Numbered from the stretch's first letter, positions 1-10,380 are shown. The stretch is DNA of 64,000 nt from Icerya purchasi (GCA_039619475.1 CM077116.1:174745863-174809862); one strand, 5' to 3'. Made by a program: numbers and translations. The notes: a model not told the origin generated them from the sequence alone.

Positions 1-526
1 TTATATATATATATATATTTATTCGCATCGGAGAATCGAGACTATTTTTAGATATCCAAAATTTTCGTGAATTTCAAAAATGTTTGTGTTCTATTTTGGC
101 TGAACTGCTGAAAACTCAAAAACTATACACCGTAAACGGACGAATACGCAGAATAAAAATATTAAAATTTATATCAGAAAAATTGAACACATCACACTGT
201 GTTGTCGGACGTTGGTTGCGTGAGACAGTTAATCCGACACTCCCAATGAAAGATGTTACTACGATTACAGTCGGCAATTCCCGACAGACACATTGGTCAG
301 TTTTCGTAGTGATCTACAAAATTTTCAAACGACTTGTCAAATTTCGACCAATATAATTCGAACTGACAGCTTTTAACGCAAAACTGATGTCCAGTCCTCT
401 CGAATATACCATTACAGCTCGTCTCGGCTGAGTATACTTGACAACTTTCTCATCTTCACCGTTTCCTTCCTCTATATAAAAAAACAAAAAACGAAACCCA
501 GAATAAGTAACGTATTTTTTTTTTTT
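1..526. other. No gene recognised; upstream intron or intergenic sequence
   Basis: The window opens with a short TA run. An open frame at 84-356 (+) is 90 codons long but has no recognisable domain. The string TCTCATCTTCACCGTTTCC occurs near 448 and again near 719, marking a local short duplication. Nothing else is supported. Confidence 0.4.
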
Positions 527-715
527 CAAATCCATTTTTTTCTATCACCTTTTTACCGCGCAATGTATGTCATTACACGATTATAATTACAATTTACATT
601 TAAATAAAATGCTTAATAAAACGATAATTTGTAAATCGCGAATACCGAACCGAAGTAATACGTAGAGTAAAAAAGAGAATGGAGTGTGACTGAGAATCAG
701 AAGTGATCGAACCAG
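527..715 (+). repeat. 190-bp repeat, copy 1
   Basis: Begins near AAATCCATTT and runs through TCTATCACCTTTTTACC, CATTACACGATTA and TGTGACTGAGAATCAG to GAACCAG. It matches 1087-1277 along its whole length with scattered substitutions and small indels. No coding potential was recognised. The intervening 370 bp hold a SINE, so this is either a tandem duplication split by an insertion or two copies of a dispersed element. Confidence 0.75.
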
Positions 716-794
716 TTTCTCATCTTCACCGTTTCCTTCTTCTACAATAGGGGGGGAAAAAAGAAAGAAAAAAAAAAAAATTAAAACAAATAAT

Positions 795-1073
795 TTTCTT
801 AAAGGAAATAAAGTAAGTCCCATATACCCATCATAAGGGGTATCATGGATTGCGAAGTTAAGCTTTTCATAATATACTTAAGGGTCTGATCTAAAGAGAA
901 TACTGAGGCCAGTTCCTTTCTTACTCTCCTCAAATTCTATGGTATAACCAATATTCAATTTCAGATTAGGTATATACCTGGGAGCGACTTGGATCCGGAA
1001 TAGGATAAAACCTCGATAACCTACGGCACCTCTGATTTCGTAGCCGAGTACCTTAACCACTAGGCTACCGTCC
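795..1073 (-). mobile_element. tRNA-derived SINE, copy 1 (minus strand)
   Basis: On the minus strand it starts with a tRNA-like head, GGTAGCCTAGTGGTTAAGG (box A-like), followed by an AGGTTATCGAGG block near the box B position. The body contains TCCGGATCCAAGTCGC and AACTGGCCTCAGTATTCTC, and the 3' end reads GGGACTTACTTTATTTC. Sequence and order match copies at 34715-34972, 36560-36846 and 53038-53315. SINEs of this structure have no ORF; they are transcribed by RNA polymerase III and moved by LINE machinery. The open frame inside it is a chance shadow. Confidence 0.75.
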
Positions 1074-1086
1074 TTTTTTTTTAAAA

Positions 1087-1277
1087 AGAATCCATTTCTT
1101 TTCTATCACCTTTTTACCATGTAACGTGCCCCATTACACGATTAGAATTTTTTAATTAAATTTACATAAAGTGATTAATAAAATAATAATTTATAAATCA
1201 CGGATACCGTACCGAGGTAATACGTGAAGTGAAACAGAGAATGGGGTGTGACTGAAAATCAGCAGTAATTGAACCAG
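1087..1277 (+). repeat. 190-bp repeat, copy 2
   Basis: Second copy of the 527-715 sequence: ATCCATTTCTTTTCTATCACC, CATTACACGATTAGAAT, AATACGTGAAGTGAAACAG and TGTGACTGAAAATCAG occur in the same order. The divergence suggests an old duplication. Confidence 0.75.
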
Positions 1278-1625
1278 GATGCACGGACGCCGGGAGTGTC
1301 GCGTGGTCATCATTTTGAAAATGATCGAAACGAAAGTCGCGGCGACCAGAGATGAACAGAACTAGTAGAATTGCTCGTCGGGTCAATTAACTATCTCTCA
1401 TCTCAAGTAGGGATGGCGGTTCCTTTGTTTATTTGTTAACGGAATAAAAAGGCTGCGATCGAAAAAGGCGGTTGATGTATCCGTTCATAAAATACGTTTT
1501 ATCGAAAATAAATTGCACTAATGCAATCGATAAGTCACTTTTTTCAAGGCTTACTAACACACTGTAGTCAGCAGATTCGTCGCCACCCAACATAACCGAC
1601 AACGGTGTTACGTATAATTCTTTTA

Positions 1626-2952
1626 TATACACCCTGTCAAGAAAGTATCGGGAATTGTTAAATAAAACGAACAATTTTTAATTTTCATCCAAATTTATTT
1701 TGTCACCTTCAAAATAACATCCATTCGAAGCGATGCACATATGCCAACGCTTTTTCCACTCGGCAAAGCACTTCTGATAGGCGGTTTCCGGGATAGCCTT
1801 TAGCTCTCGCGTCGCATTCGTCTTGATGTCATCAATCGATTCGAAGCGCATTCCCCGTAGCGGAAATTTGAGTTTTGAGAATAGGAAGAAGTCGCAGGGT
1901 GCTAAATCTGGTGAATACGGCGGTTGTTCGATGATATTTACCGAGTGTTTGGCCAAAAACTCATTCACAATTATGGCTTTGTGAGACGGCGCATTATCGT
2001 GATGGAGAATCCAAGAATTGTCGACCCACAAATCGTTACGTTTACGACGGATAGCCTCTCTCAAACGTCTCAAAACACTTAAGTAAAACTCTTTGGTGAC
2101 TGTCTGTCCGGCTGGCACATATTCATAGTGTACCACGCCTCGAATATCGAAGAAAACAATCAACATGATCTTCACTTTCGATCGGCTTTGGCGAGGTTTT
2201 TTCGGCTTTGGCGCGCCAATTGGCCGCCATTCGGACGATTGCTGGTTCGTAAGCGTGTCGTACTCGTACACCCATGTCTCGTCACCAGTAATTATCTTTT
2301 CCAAGAAGGTAGGATCCAAATTGGCTCGATCCAGCATGTCTGCAGCTACCTGTTCTCGGTACTTTTTTTGAAAGAAATTCAGGTCTTTCGGAACAAGCCG
2401 AGCCGCAACGCGTTGCATACCCAATTTTTCGTGCACAATCGTACGTACGCTCTCGTGTGACATGCCCAATCCATGAGCCATCTCTCTCAAGCTCACATGA
2501 CAATTTTCAGCAACGATTTCCTTGATTTTATCGACGTTATCATCGGTCACACTCGTTGAAGGCCGTCCAGAGCGAGGCATGTCTTCGACCGCCTCCCGAC
2601 CATCCTTGAACGCTCTGTACCACTCGTAAACCCGCGTTTTTGATAAAGCAGATTCACCAAAAGCCTTCTGTAACATTTTCAGTGTATCGGCACAAGAAAT
2701 TTCGTTCGAAACACAGAATTTAACACAAGTACGTTGTTCAATATTTTCACTCATTGTAAAACTTCGACAAAACACTTCAAGGTCGACTGATTTTAACAGC
2801 TGCTGTAAACACACTGGTTGACAGATCGCGCTAAAAATAGGCATCATAATACAAAACAGTTGTACCAACCTGGAAAAAAAAAATTATCTGCCTAGCTATT
2901 ACCCGGGAGATTTAAATTGACAATTCCCGATACTTTCTTGACAGGGTGTATA
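1626..2952 (-). mobile_element. Complete mariner (Tc1/mariner) DNA transposon
   Basis: Terminal inverted repeats at 1626-1658 and 2920-2952 are identical over 33 nt counting the flanking TA (outer sequence TATACACCCTGTCAAG). The TA pairs at 1626-1627 and 2951-2952 are the expected target duplication, giving an element of about 1.32 kb, the normal mariner size. It contains a single uninterrupted transposase frame on the minus strand. Perfect repeats plus an open frame indicate a recent insertion in the intron or upstream region of the beat gene. Confidence 0.93.
1678..2754 (-). CDS. mariner transposase, full length (358 aa)
   Basis: The frame is open from 2868, but the natural start is the ATG at 2752-2754 (MSENIEQRTCVKFCV), which gives 358 residues, the usual family length. 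The N-terminal half has the paired helix-turn-helix region (SKTRVYEWYRAFKDGRE, then RSGRP and a second helical block around SLREMAHGLGMSHESVR). The catalytic triad is complete: TGDETWV (first Asp), HHDNAPSH (second) and YSPDLAPCDFF (third), with 34 residues between the last two Asp, i.e. the D,D34D mariner signature. The enzyme cuts and pastes the element at TA dinucleotides. No frameshift or stop was seen, so it may encode functional protein. Subfamily not assigned. Confidence 0.93.
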   Translation of the reverse strand: MSENIEQRTCVKFCVSNEISCADTLKMLQKAFGESALSKTRVYEWYRAFKDGREAVEDMPRSGRPSTSVTDDNVDKIKEIVAENCHVSLREMAHGLGMSHESVRTIVHEKLGMQRVAARLVPKDLNFFQKKYREQVAADMLDRANLDPTFLEKIITGDETWVYEYDTLTNQQSSEWRPIGAPKPKKPRQSRSKVKIMLIVFFDIRGVVHYEYVPAGQTVTKEFYLSVLRRLREAIRRKRNDLWVDNSWILHHDNAPSHKAIIVNEFLAKHSVNIIEQPPYSPDLAPCDFFLFSKLKFPLRGMRFESIDDIKTNATRELKAIPETAYQKCFAEWKKRWHMCIASNGCYFEGDKINLDEN

Positions 2953-4866
2953 TGTATTAACTAATTTTTGTAATTTCTTTAACAAAATCCGTTTGCAAAT
3001 ATTAATATTTCGGTCAATACTAATATTCTATATCTTTTAAGCAGGTGAGTAAAATAATGATCGGAAATGAAATAATAATAATAATAATAATAAATATGTA
3101 AATTCATGGTTATCGAAAGGTGTGTCGTGGTTGTCAGCAGCTGTCGACAGAATACATACGAGTATCGTTTCAAATAACGCGACACTCTAATATGTTATGT
3201 TTTTATCTAATTTTGTTATTTCGATTACGTAATTTCATTTGGTCGTCGATATTCCGCCCTTGCAAACATTAAAAACGTCACGCACACTACGCGAATGCAC
3301 GTGGCTCGTTCACCGCTGGTTTTTACCTACGCTAATTTACTTGCGCCCGTTACGTTTCCTTAGATTTTCTACACTATCGATATGGTACCTAGAATGAGGT
3401 GCACTAGTGAGCACTTGGAAAAGAGTTACATCGTGTTCTTCAGATTTTATTCTAAGTTAATGGATCGCATGGGAGCTATTCGTCTGCCTACATTTACATA
3501 CGTTTAATATAGAAGTTATTACACATGCGCACGTAGCACAGGTTGCTTCTTGTTCCCGACAAAAGCCAATTTAATCGAAAAGCTTTTATACACGTGTAAA
3601 GCTCGTTCCGTTTATATGTAAGCGCCGCTCTACCGCTTTCTTGCGGAGATTAATAAACGCTTCCAGCACGAACAATGTTATCTGTTTGCAGCGCGTATAT
3701 TTCGTCTGTCTAGGTAACCGGAATTTCCGGCCGACTACTAAAATATATTTTCGGAACAAAGCGCCTAAGTCTACATTTATCACCTGGTACTCGTAGCGGC
3801 CGTCTAGAGTCATCAGTTGTACTCGTATCTTAGCCCGATAAAAGGAGAAAAAAATATCATCCGAGCTAAAAGTAAATATTCGCTTTTTGACCAGCAACAG
3901 GTCGCTCCGATATCAGCGCCATTGTTTATCTCGCTTGAAATGAGATGGGTAAAATTAAGTGTCACGCGCCGTAATAAGCTTCAAGTCGTTTTCTTCGACT
4001 TACAAATCCGGATAAGTTACTTCTTTCTCGCAACACCTCTTTCTAATCTGACTCTTCTTTTATCGTCAACGCTGCTCTTTCACCTGCAGTCAATCCCGCC
4101 GCTATCTATATTGTGTATCTTCCTTTTCGGCTGATAATTTCCGTTTGCTTCTTCGAAATGAAAGTTTCAAAATTCCGACTGTTCCAGGCACAACTGGCAA
4201 AACGTCACGAATTGGCCAGCCTCAGGAACCAACTAAAACCTCGTTACTTATAAATTATGAAGATCTTTAAAATCGGCGGCTAACCAGTATTAAAAGAAGC
4301 ACTTTTTTTACGGTATCGGATGATTGCCCGTAATAATAATTTCTTTTTCTAGCGCACGTTCGAAACAGTTCATGACATACCCATTTTTCTATCAAATCGC
4401 GTAAAATTTTTAATTAGCTTCTAATTCCGAATTTCTCGCTAGATTTTTCGATTTGTTCGTTCTTTCGGAAATTTTCCGTTTAAAACTGGAGAATATACGA
4501 AAAATGTAAATTTTTTTTTCGCTGTTGTTATTATAATTCTAAAAAAACAGTAGCAACGGCTAAAATTAAAATTAAAATTTTCAGCAGAAACTACGTATCC
4601 CCCCATTAACAATTAATGATGGACAGCATGCAAACAAGCGCGTTCGAAACGTTAGTTACCGAAGAAAGTTTCATTTTTACTTTTAATGATACAAATGGCA
4701 AAATCTCATTATGTATGTATTATCAGCGGAGACCATATTAATAGACAGGTAAAAATAGCTACGGACCTTGATTCAACCACGTTTCTTGACCATATTAATC
4801 AGGGGAACGTGATCGAAAAAAAAACAAAACAAAACAGTTGAATTTCAATTAAAAATATGATTAATA
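2953..4866. other. No gene recognised (AT-rich intronic or intergenic sequence)
   Basis: Holds an (AAT)n microsatellite near 3070-3092 and mixed-composition sequence at 3240-4140. The two open frames near 3586-4134 on opposite strands overlap and show no recognisable domain. I looked here for the missing first Ig1 exon of the beat gene and did not find a convincing W-Y/C pattern. Confidence 0.4.
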
Positions 4867-4958
4867 AGTATAAAATAAAAATAAATTCTCCTTATTAACG
4901 AACAAAAATCCGTGTAAATTTACTTCGATAAATGTAAGTATACCTCAATTTAAACAAA

Positions 4959-4984
4959 CGTTTTCCGGCATAGCCCATCATCAG
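4959..4984 (-). ncRNA. Hammerhead-ribozyme-like core, left arm of foldback
   Basis: On the minus strand the sequence reads CTGATGA, then T, GGGC, a TAT loop and GCC, then GAAAACG. CTGATGA and GAAA are the two invariant strands of the hammerhead catalytic core, with a short stem II between them. The extra T after CTGATGA departs from the canonical junction and I could not define stems I and III confidently, so activity is not claimed. Confidence 0.4.
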
Positions 4985-5043
4985 CTAACAACACAGAGTA
5001 CACTCAAAAACGAATTAAAGTGTACTCTTTCTTGTTGCTGACG

Positions 5044-5073
5044 ATGATGATGATGGGCTATGACACGAAAATG
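5044..5073 (+). ncRNA. Hammerhead-ribozyme-like core, right arm of foldback
   Basis: Plus-strand counterpart of the left-arm motif: GATGATGATGGGCTATG followed by ACACGAAAATG. Stem II is damaged here (GGGC faces ACAC), so this copy looks degenerate. Confidence 0.3.
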
Positions 5074-5172
5074 TTTCTTTAAATTCAGGAATTTATTCTA
5101 ATTCTAATTAAAGTAAATTATTCTATACTTATTTTTATTTGTTATTAAGGGGAATTTATTTATTTTATATAC

Positions 5173-6480
5173 TGTAATTTAGTGATGAATGAGTCTCCGG
5201 AGGGATACGTATCCGCCGATCTGTACCCCATAAAGCGGAGTTGATAACTCCGACTACAGTTCCAGAAACTCCGACCCAGCAAATATTCATCATGATTATG
5301 GAGCAATGTCTCCGAGACATTTCGGTGTAATAACTTTTTAATGCATATTAATTGTTTTCTGATCGATGAATTGCTTATATTGTTTTATCAATTTGGCAAA
5401 AGGTGTGTGTAAATAACCACGTTATAAATACTATCCCCAGGTTCATTCGGCTATAGAAACTAAAATCTAGACTTTGAACAGAGAGGAATAGATACCGTCT
5501 GTCCTTTCCTACATTTCATACAGGGAATGAATTTCTGAACAGAAATAGGCCAAATCAGCTAGAAAAGTAAAAACTTATGATAACATTAGGATAATTAGAA
5601 GCTTTACCGTTTTTTCCGATAGACACAACTTTTTCTATGATTACACTCCTGCATTAGTTATTTTGCAGTTTCCTTTTCTCTAACACGCGCAATCTAACCT
5701 AACACCGGTTAACATTACGTCGAAAATCAGTGCAAACCAATGTCAATTTTTGACGGTTCTGTGTGCAGTATATCCAGCATGCAGTCCCGAACCTGCAATT
5801 CAGTTCCAGATTCGTTACAAACAAATAATAAATTCACCCACCACTACTGTAATTATATACTTTCGATAATAAAGATCATCGCATTATATTAATTTTAGAG
5901 GATGATAAATCGGAGTAAAATTAATAAATAAAAAGAAAGAAATAGATGTGTTTTTTTTACAAATTAACCTTTTCAAACGTACAATAATAACGGCTAATTG
6001 CATATATTTTATGTACCGAGGCGGCATCGTACCTCCGATTCTATAACTTTAAATAGTCAAAAAAATTATCTTCATCACTGTACAAATCAGTGTATAATGT
6101 TTTAAATGAGATTTTCGGATATATCCCGAAACTTTCTTTTTTTTTTTTCTTATTGCCATAGAAACATTTATAAACCGAATTCGAAAAAAAATACTTTTTT
6201 CTTTATAATGATACAAACCGCATCCAACTACTATTCATAGACGTGTTAATATTGTTCCACTACTCGTCGTGTGGTGTCCTACAGTTCGGATTGTTCGCTT
6301 CAACACACTACCACTCCTATGCACTCAGCCCTAGAAGCACACTTGCACATCTCTGAAAATCCCTTCCAATCGCTACATTTCTTTGCCAAACAAACAGCTC
6401 TTCTAGTATACACTGACCAACATGCTCTTGTTTCGATTTTTTAAGATTAAAACGGTCATTCGACATTTTTTGTTTTGCAG
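5173..6480. other. No gene recognised; intron ahead of the Ig1 exon
   Basis: Contains a short region rich in CTCCG/CGGAG words (5190-5330) with local self-complementarity, then AT-rich sequence. No exon, repeat family or RNA gene could be supported. Confidence 0.4.
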
Positions 6481-6616
6481 TGGAACGAATCAGATCAAAG
6501 AAAAGTCAGCTTGAAAAATTTAGAATTCGACGCGTCCGGAAGTTACACATGCGAAGTCACTACAGACACACCGATTTACACCAAGCCTTCTGAAGAAGAA
6601 TACATAACCGTTATGG
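6481..6616 (+). CDS. beat-family Ig gene, exon encoding the second half of Ig domain 1
   Basis: Internal coding exon, preceded by a pyrimidine-rich tract ending in TTTTGCAG and followed by the donor GTAAAC. The open frame begins WNESDQRKVSL and contains the Ig hallmark DASGSYTCEV (D-x-G-x-Y-x-C, second cysteine of Ig1), then TPIYTKPSEEEYITVM. The order 'VSLKNLEF-SG-Y-CEV-TP-YTK' is characteristic of the beaten-path family, whose members are secreted or membrane-anchored Ig proteins that act with Side-family partners in motor-axon guidance in insects. The exon ends in phase 1 (ATG G), which joins the next exon at 46525 to make a glutamate codon. An N-glycosylation sequon (NES) lies at its start. 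The preceding exon with the first Ig1 cysteine and tryptophan was not found in the first 6.4 kb, so it is probably outside the window. Family membership is fairly sure; the beat subgroup is not determined. Confidence 0.82.
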
Positions 6617-7299
6617 GTAAACAGTTTACCTATATAAACCGATAGATTTTTTTTAGATCTCTGTTTTTTTTAAATAAATTATTTTTCCATCAGTTTTACA
6701 GTTAGACCGTACCGGAATTGTTTGACGATAATTTGTGTCAGTAAGTTAAAACCGTGACAGCATATATTTTTATACGTCTTCCGAATTATCTGTCAAAGCT
6801 TCATGCGCCGTTTTTGAGGTAATCTACGATTGTATTTCCACTTTTCAGTTTGAAAAAAGAGAATAATGTCTCGTGCGGAACCGTTATCACCGCCTATGTG
6901 ACCACCGAAATAGATTTAACCGTACACAATTCTCACACGTACGGCAAAAGTTGTAAATTATCTTCTCTCCGTATACCGAATATTTCTTCTTGCATTCTGA
7001 ATCGGGTTCCAAAGTTTGTTTTTCCGTTTATTTGGACGACGTTCCAACGATAACGAAAACAACTCTCTTGTGGAAGCGCTAAAACAAAAATTTTTGATAA
7101 CTGATACGTATTTTTAAAGGTAATTTTATGAACCCTTGCTACACTTTTTTTTTTTTAATTTTTTCCCCAATCATATTTAAGCTCTTATTCTGTAACTTTA
7201 ACCTATACGCATATATATTTAAACATCTCCGATAGGCCTTTTATAACATTGTTCAACGTATACTATATATATTGTGTAAATTATTTCAATAAAATTTTT

Positions 7300-7690
7300 A
7301 CTTTATCCCTCGTTCCAATATTGACATATGGTTCTCAAACATGGTCTGAAACAAAAAAGGAAGGGAAAAAAATTGAGTTTTCAAAATGGAATAATTAGGT
7401 CTACCTTAAATATTAGGCGTAGAGGTAGAATTAGAAATATACTTATCAAAGGAAAATTAAAAAATGAATTTAGTTAAATAATACAAAGGAGAGAAGTTGG
7501 TATTGGGCTGGACATGTTGAGAGGTAAATGGATAATAGGTGGACGTGCAGGATAAAAAACTATAATATCAAGGATAAAAGAAAAAGAAGTAGACAATTTT
7601 TGAAATGGAAGCGAAATAAGTAAATTCTTACGTAACAGACAGTATGAGAGGATTTCCCAGGACCGCAGCGAGTTGGTAAGGTTCGCTTAG
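7300..7690 (+). pseudogene. LINE reverse transcriptase C-terminal remnant
   Basis: Scattered frames read ILTYGSQTWSETKK (the RT thumb 'LTYGs.tW' motif) and, about 180 bp later, WYWAGHVE followed by NRWT-like words. These match the 'WaGHVaRm.d.RWt' segment near the C-terminus of many insect non-LTR retrotransposons. The frame changes several times, so this is an old relic. The clade cannot be determined from so little sequence. Confidence 0.55.
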
Positions 7691-8014
7691 GACATGGGCT
7701 TTTAGTTTTTTAGTTTAGTTTTAGTTAATTAATTGTTTAAAATAATTTTTAAGGAAATGTATGATGTTATACTCGACGGGTGTGTATATGAGAGTATAGA
7801 TGAGTAATTAGTAAGTACTCGCACCTTAAATTTGATATTAAGGCTAATAATAATAATAATAATAATTTAAATTTCGATTTTCAATTTATTTCTACAATAC
7901 CGCAGATAGTGGTGTGTAAAAATAAACAAATGAGAATAAATATACATACCATGTATGGAAATAAACAAAATATGTAAAACTTAATAAATATTTAAAGTTT
8001 TCACAGTGAATACT

Positions 8015-8058
8015 CGCTTCTGATGATGGCCAATGTAAGCTGGTCGAAACGTTAAGCG
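8015..8058 (+). ncRNA. Hammerhead-ribozyme-like motif with closing stem
   Basis: Sequence order: CGCTT, CTGATGA, T, GGCC, loop AATGTAAGCT, GGTC, GAAAC, GTT, AAGCG. GGCC/GGTC pair as a 4-bp stem II (one G-U) and CGCTT/AAGCG pair as an outer stem. Compared with the motif at 4959-4984 the core strands are the same while stem II has changed on both sides and still pairs. The same extra T sits after CTGATGA. A stem III with a UH cleavage site is not obvious, so this is a candidate only. Confidence 0.4.
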
Positions 8059-8339
8059 AATTAAATTTCTTTTTAAACACGCAGTTCTATCCGAAATTCA
8101 TTTATTATATGTAAAACTTCTTCGATTTTACTTCTTAAAACTCAAATAAAAATTAAAGGAGTGTATATATAAAGTAGTTATTTACATGTAAATTTAAATA
8201 ATTGATAACAAAAATCATATGTAAAATATAACAAGACGAGTACAAGTAATAAATGAAAAGTAAAAAAAAAATAAATGTAATAAAAACAAAAAAAATCAAA
8301 AATAAAGTAAATAGAAATGTTTATTCACACAATACACAC

Positions 8340-8344
8340 GCGTA

Positions 8345-8385
<41 letters not shown>
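8340..8385. repeat. (TA)n microsatellite
   Basis: An AT/TA dinucleotide run at about 8351-8383 within generally A-rich sequence. The wider stretch from 7850 to 8740 has simple-sequence character, with (AAT)n at 7844-7866, CA-rich 8573-8612 and (AAAT)n at 8705-8740. Confidence 0.8.
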
Positions 8386-8739
8386 TATAAGTAGCTATTA
8401 ATAGTAGTTATACACCCATATAACGCAAAATTACAAGAATGACAAAACAAAAATAAATAAATAAGTAAATAATAAAAAACAAGTACTACTTATTATAAAA
8501 TGTACAAACATATGCACAGTTATACACAAAAACCTACATTTAATCGTTCTTACCCTCCAACACAATATACACACGCGCACGCACACCCATACGAACCCAA
8601 AAAAACACACACGCCTACAAACTTAAATACTTAATTAATTAAAAACATAGGCATGTGCATAATAAATAATATAAAAACATTAAATAAAGGTTAGAATAAA
8701 GGATAAATAAAATAAATAAATAAATAAGTAAATAAATAA

Positions 8740-10380
8740 ACGTTGATGAGTTTATATATCTAACTTTCTTATCTGTCAACGCGGTTGAGATGACAGGTAT
8801 GGCACAAAAATTTTTCAGCGATTCTGGTAATTATTCAACCTTTGTTTTAATAATGCTGGTAAAGAATTAAAGAGCAAAGGGGCCATTTAAATAGACTAAT
8901 TTCGGATATGATATTTTTTTAGTAATTGGCAAAACTGCTCTTTCATCTCCAGCCGTTCCGGTTATTTCCTTAGCGATTGACATGTTAAATTTTATTTTAT
9001 CGTTTATATCAATATTGTCATCTCTGTGAAATAGCCTAACCGCATTTTTTTGTAGTAGTTTTAACTGTTTTAGACGGCAATCCGAGACAGGAATTTCACA
9101 GTTTTATCAATTCTCAATTTCCTTCGCATGCAACCATGTTTACAGATGGTTCGAAGAGGCCGGATGGTGTCGGTGCCTCTTTTATCCTCCCAGATTTTGG
9201 CTTCTCGGAATCTTTTCGCTTGCCTCCTTTCTGTTCCATATTTACAGCCGAATCGATGGCTATCCTACGTTCCATTATTTTCATTTCCTCCACTAACCTT
9301 TCCTCTAGATTCTTGATTATATCTGACTCCATAGCCGCCCCTGATCATTCTTGTTATTTTATCATACTCCGCGTGCGCTCATTTATCCATCTTCTTTCTT
9401 TCCTTCATTCCATTCAAATTGATTTGCTGTGGGTTCCTAGTCATTCGGGCATATTCGGTAATGAAGCGGCGGACTCCTTGGCTCGGGTTGCTGCTTCTTC
9501 TCACTTCTTCTTCAAAAAAGTGTCCCATTGTCCAATCTCCTTCCACTGTGCAAAGGTTTTCATCTTAGTTTTTGGTCGGATATGTACGTTTCCGCTTTCT
9601 CTAACAGTTGTTTTTTTATCTATCTATTCAAACTAGTCTTCCTACCAATCCGTGGTTCTCTTTGTTTCCTTCACTTCGTCGTTCTGTTGTTGTCTTCGTT
9701 ATTCTTTGGTTGCCTGTGTTCTTTGAGTGTTCACCTCTTTCTACCGACTACTCTGTTTTCTACTTCAGTTTGCTGTGACTTGACCTTCCTACTCCTTATT
9801 GCGCCTCTTATGTCCTATCTTTTCCTTCTCCGCAGATTGTTCCTATTATTTGTTTCTTTCTCCTAACAATATCTGACCGTATCAAAATATTCTAATTTGT
9901 TTCTAGGTAAAGGTCCCTCCGGTTGACGAACCCAAAAAAAAAATAATCCGCAGCTTTGCCCCAGTGAATAATTCCATAGCTTAATATAGGTTGATATAAT
10001 GCAGTATACAGTTTATATAGATGTGTTTTATTTAAAAATTTACTAAGATAATATAACATATAATTTAATTTTCTAACTTTAGCTGCAAGATAAATTGGAT
10101 GTTTATCCCAAAACAATTTACAGTCAAAATGAACTCCAAGGTATTTTATCTCATATACTCTCTCCAACGGAGAATACCTATCCCACAGAATTTTGAAATT
10201 GCTCCACTTAAACTGTGGTATCTTACTATAAATAATAAATTTAGTTTTCTTTAGATCAATAAAAAGCTGGTTAAAATTTAACCAGTTTTTAATATTTGTC
10301 AAGTTGGTTTGTAAAAGATTCTGTAAAATAGGCTGTTTTCGTAATAAATTTACCATTAATACGGTATCGCCCGCATATCA
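8740..10380 (-). pseudogene. LINE reverse transcriptase relic (minus strand), split by another LINE
   Basis: The 9892-10356 frame is an RT palm/thumb: NWLNFNQLFIDLKKTKFIIYS, then IKYLGVHFDCKLFWDKH and YTALYQPILSYGIIHWGKAAD ('YLGV', 'L.YGi..WG'). The same protein resumes on the minus strand below 9115 as IPVSDCRLKQLKLLQKNAVRL, NMSIAKEITGTAGDERAV and a SYPKLVYLNG block, the expected C-terminal end. The two halves are separated by a plus-strand LINE 3' fragment (9128-9937). At least one stop is present in the 8.7-9.1 kb part. The 5' half (endonuclease, RT fingers) is absent. Confidence 0.75.
9128..9937 (+). mobile_element. LINE family A, 3' fragment with RNase H domain (plus strand)
   Basis: The frame at 9136-9636 contains a ribonuclease H domain: FTDGSKRPDGVGASF (first Asp), FTAESMAI (Glu), IISDSIAA (Asp) and WVPSHSGIFGNEAADSLAR (last Asp). 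All four acidic residues are present. Downstream the frame breaks, and the element ends in a 3' tail (TTTCTAGGTAAAGGTCCC, GGTTGACGAACCC, A10) that matches tails at 12.6 kb, 24.9 kb and, inverted, 42.5 kb. RNase H-bearing LINEs belong to the I/R1-like groups rather than typical Jockey. It is 5'-truncated and inserted in a minus-strand LINE. Confidence 0.8.

Larger units (their letters stand above)
4868..5172. mobile_element. Foldback (long inverted repeat) element with hammerhead-like motifs
   Basis: The left arm (4868 to about 5008) and right arm (about 5022 to 5172) are imperfect reverse complements around a roughly 13-nt loop. For example GAGTACACT at the left turn faces AGTGTACTC on the right, and ATTCTCCTTATTAACGAAC faces GTTATTAAGGGGAAT at the ends. 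Both arms carry the same conserved block (TGATGATGGGCTATG ... GAAAA). The layout fits two terminal repeats in inverted orientation, as in Penelope-like elements, or a MITE. No ORF is present. Confidence 0.7.

Noticed and set aside
2128..2503. Open frames overlapping the mariner on both strands
   Set aside because: They are shadows of the transposase frame and have no domain of their own.
2755..2868. N-terminal 38-residue extension of the mariner transposase
   Set aside because: The family start MSEN... is at 2754; the upstream in-frame part reads through the element's 5' untranslated region.
5190..5330. CTCCG/CGGAG-rich stretch as an RNA gene
   Set aside because: Words are palindromic but no tRNA, snRNA or other stable fold could be defined by eye.
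8340..8740. Possible CRISPR-like or satellite array
   Set aside because: Only microsatellite runs; no constant repeat with unique spacers.
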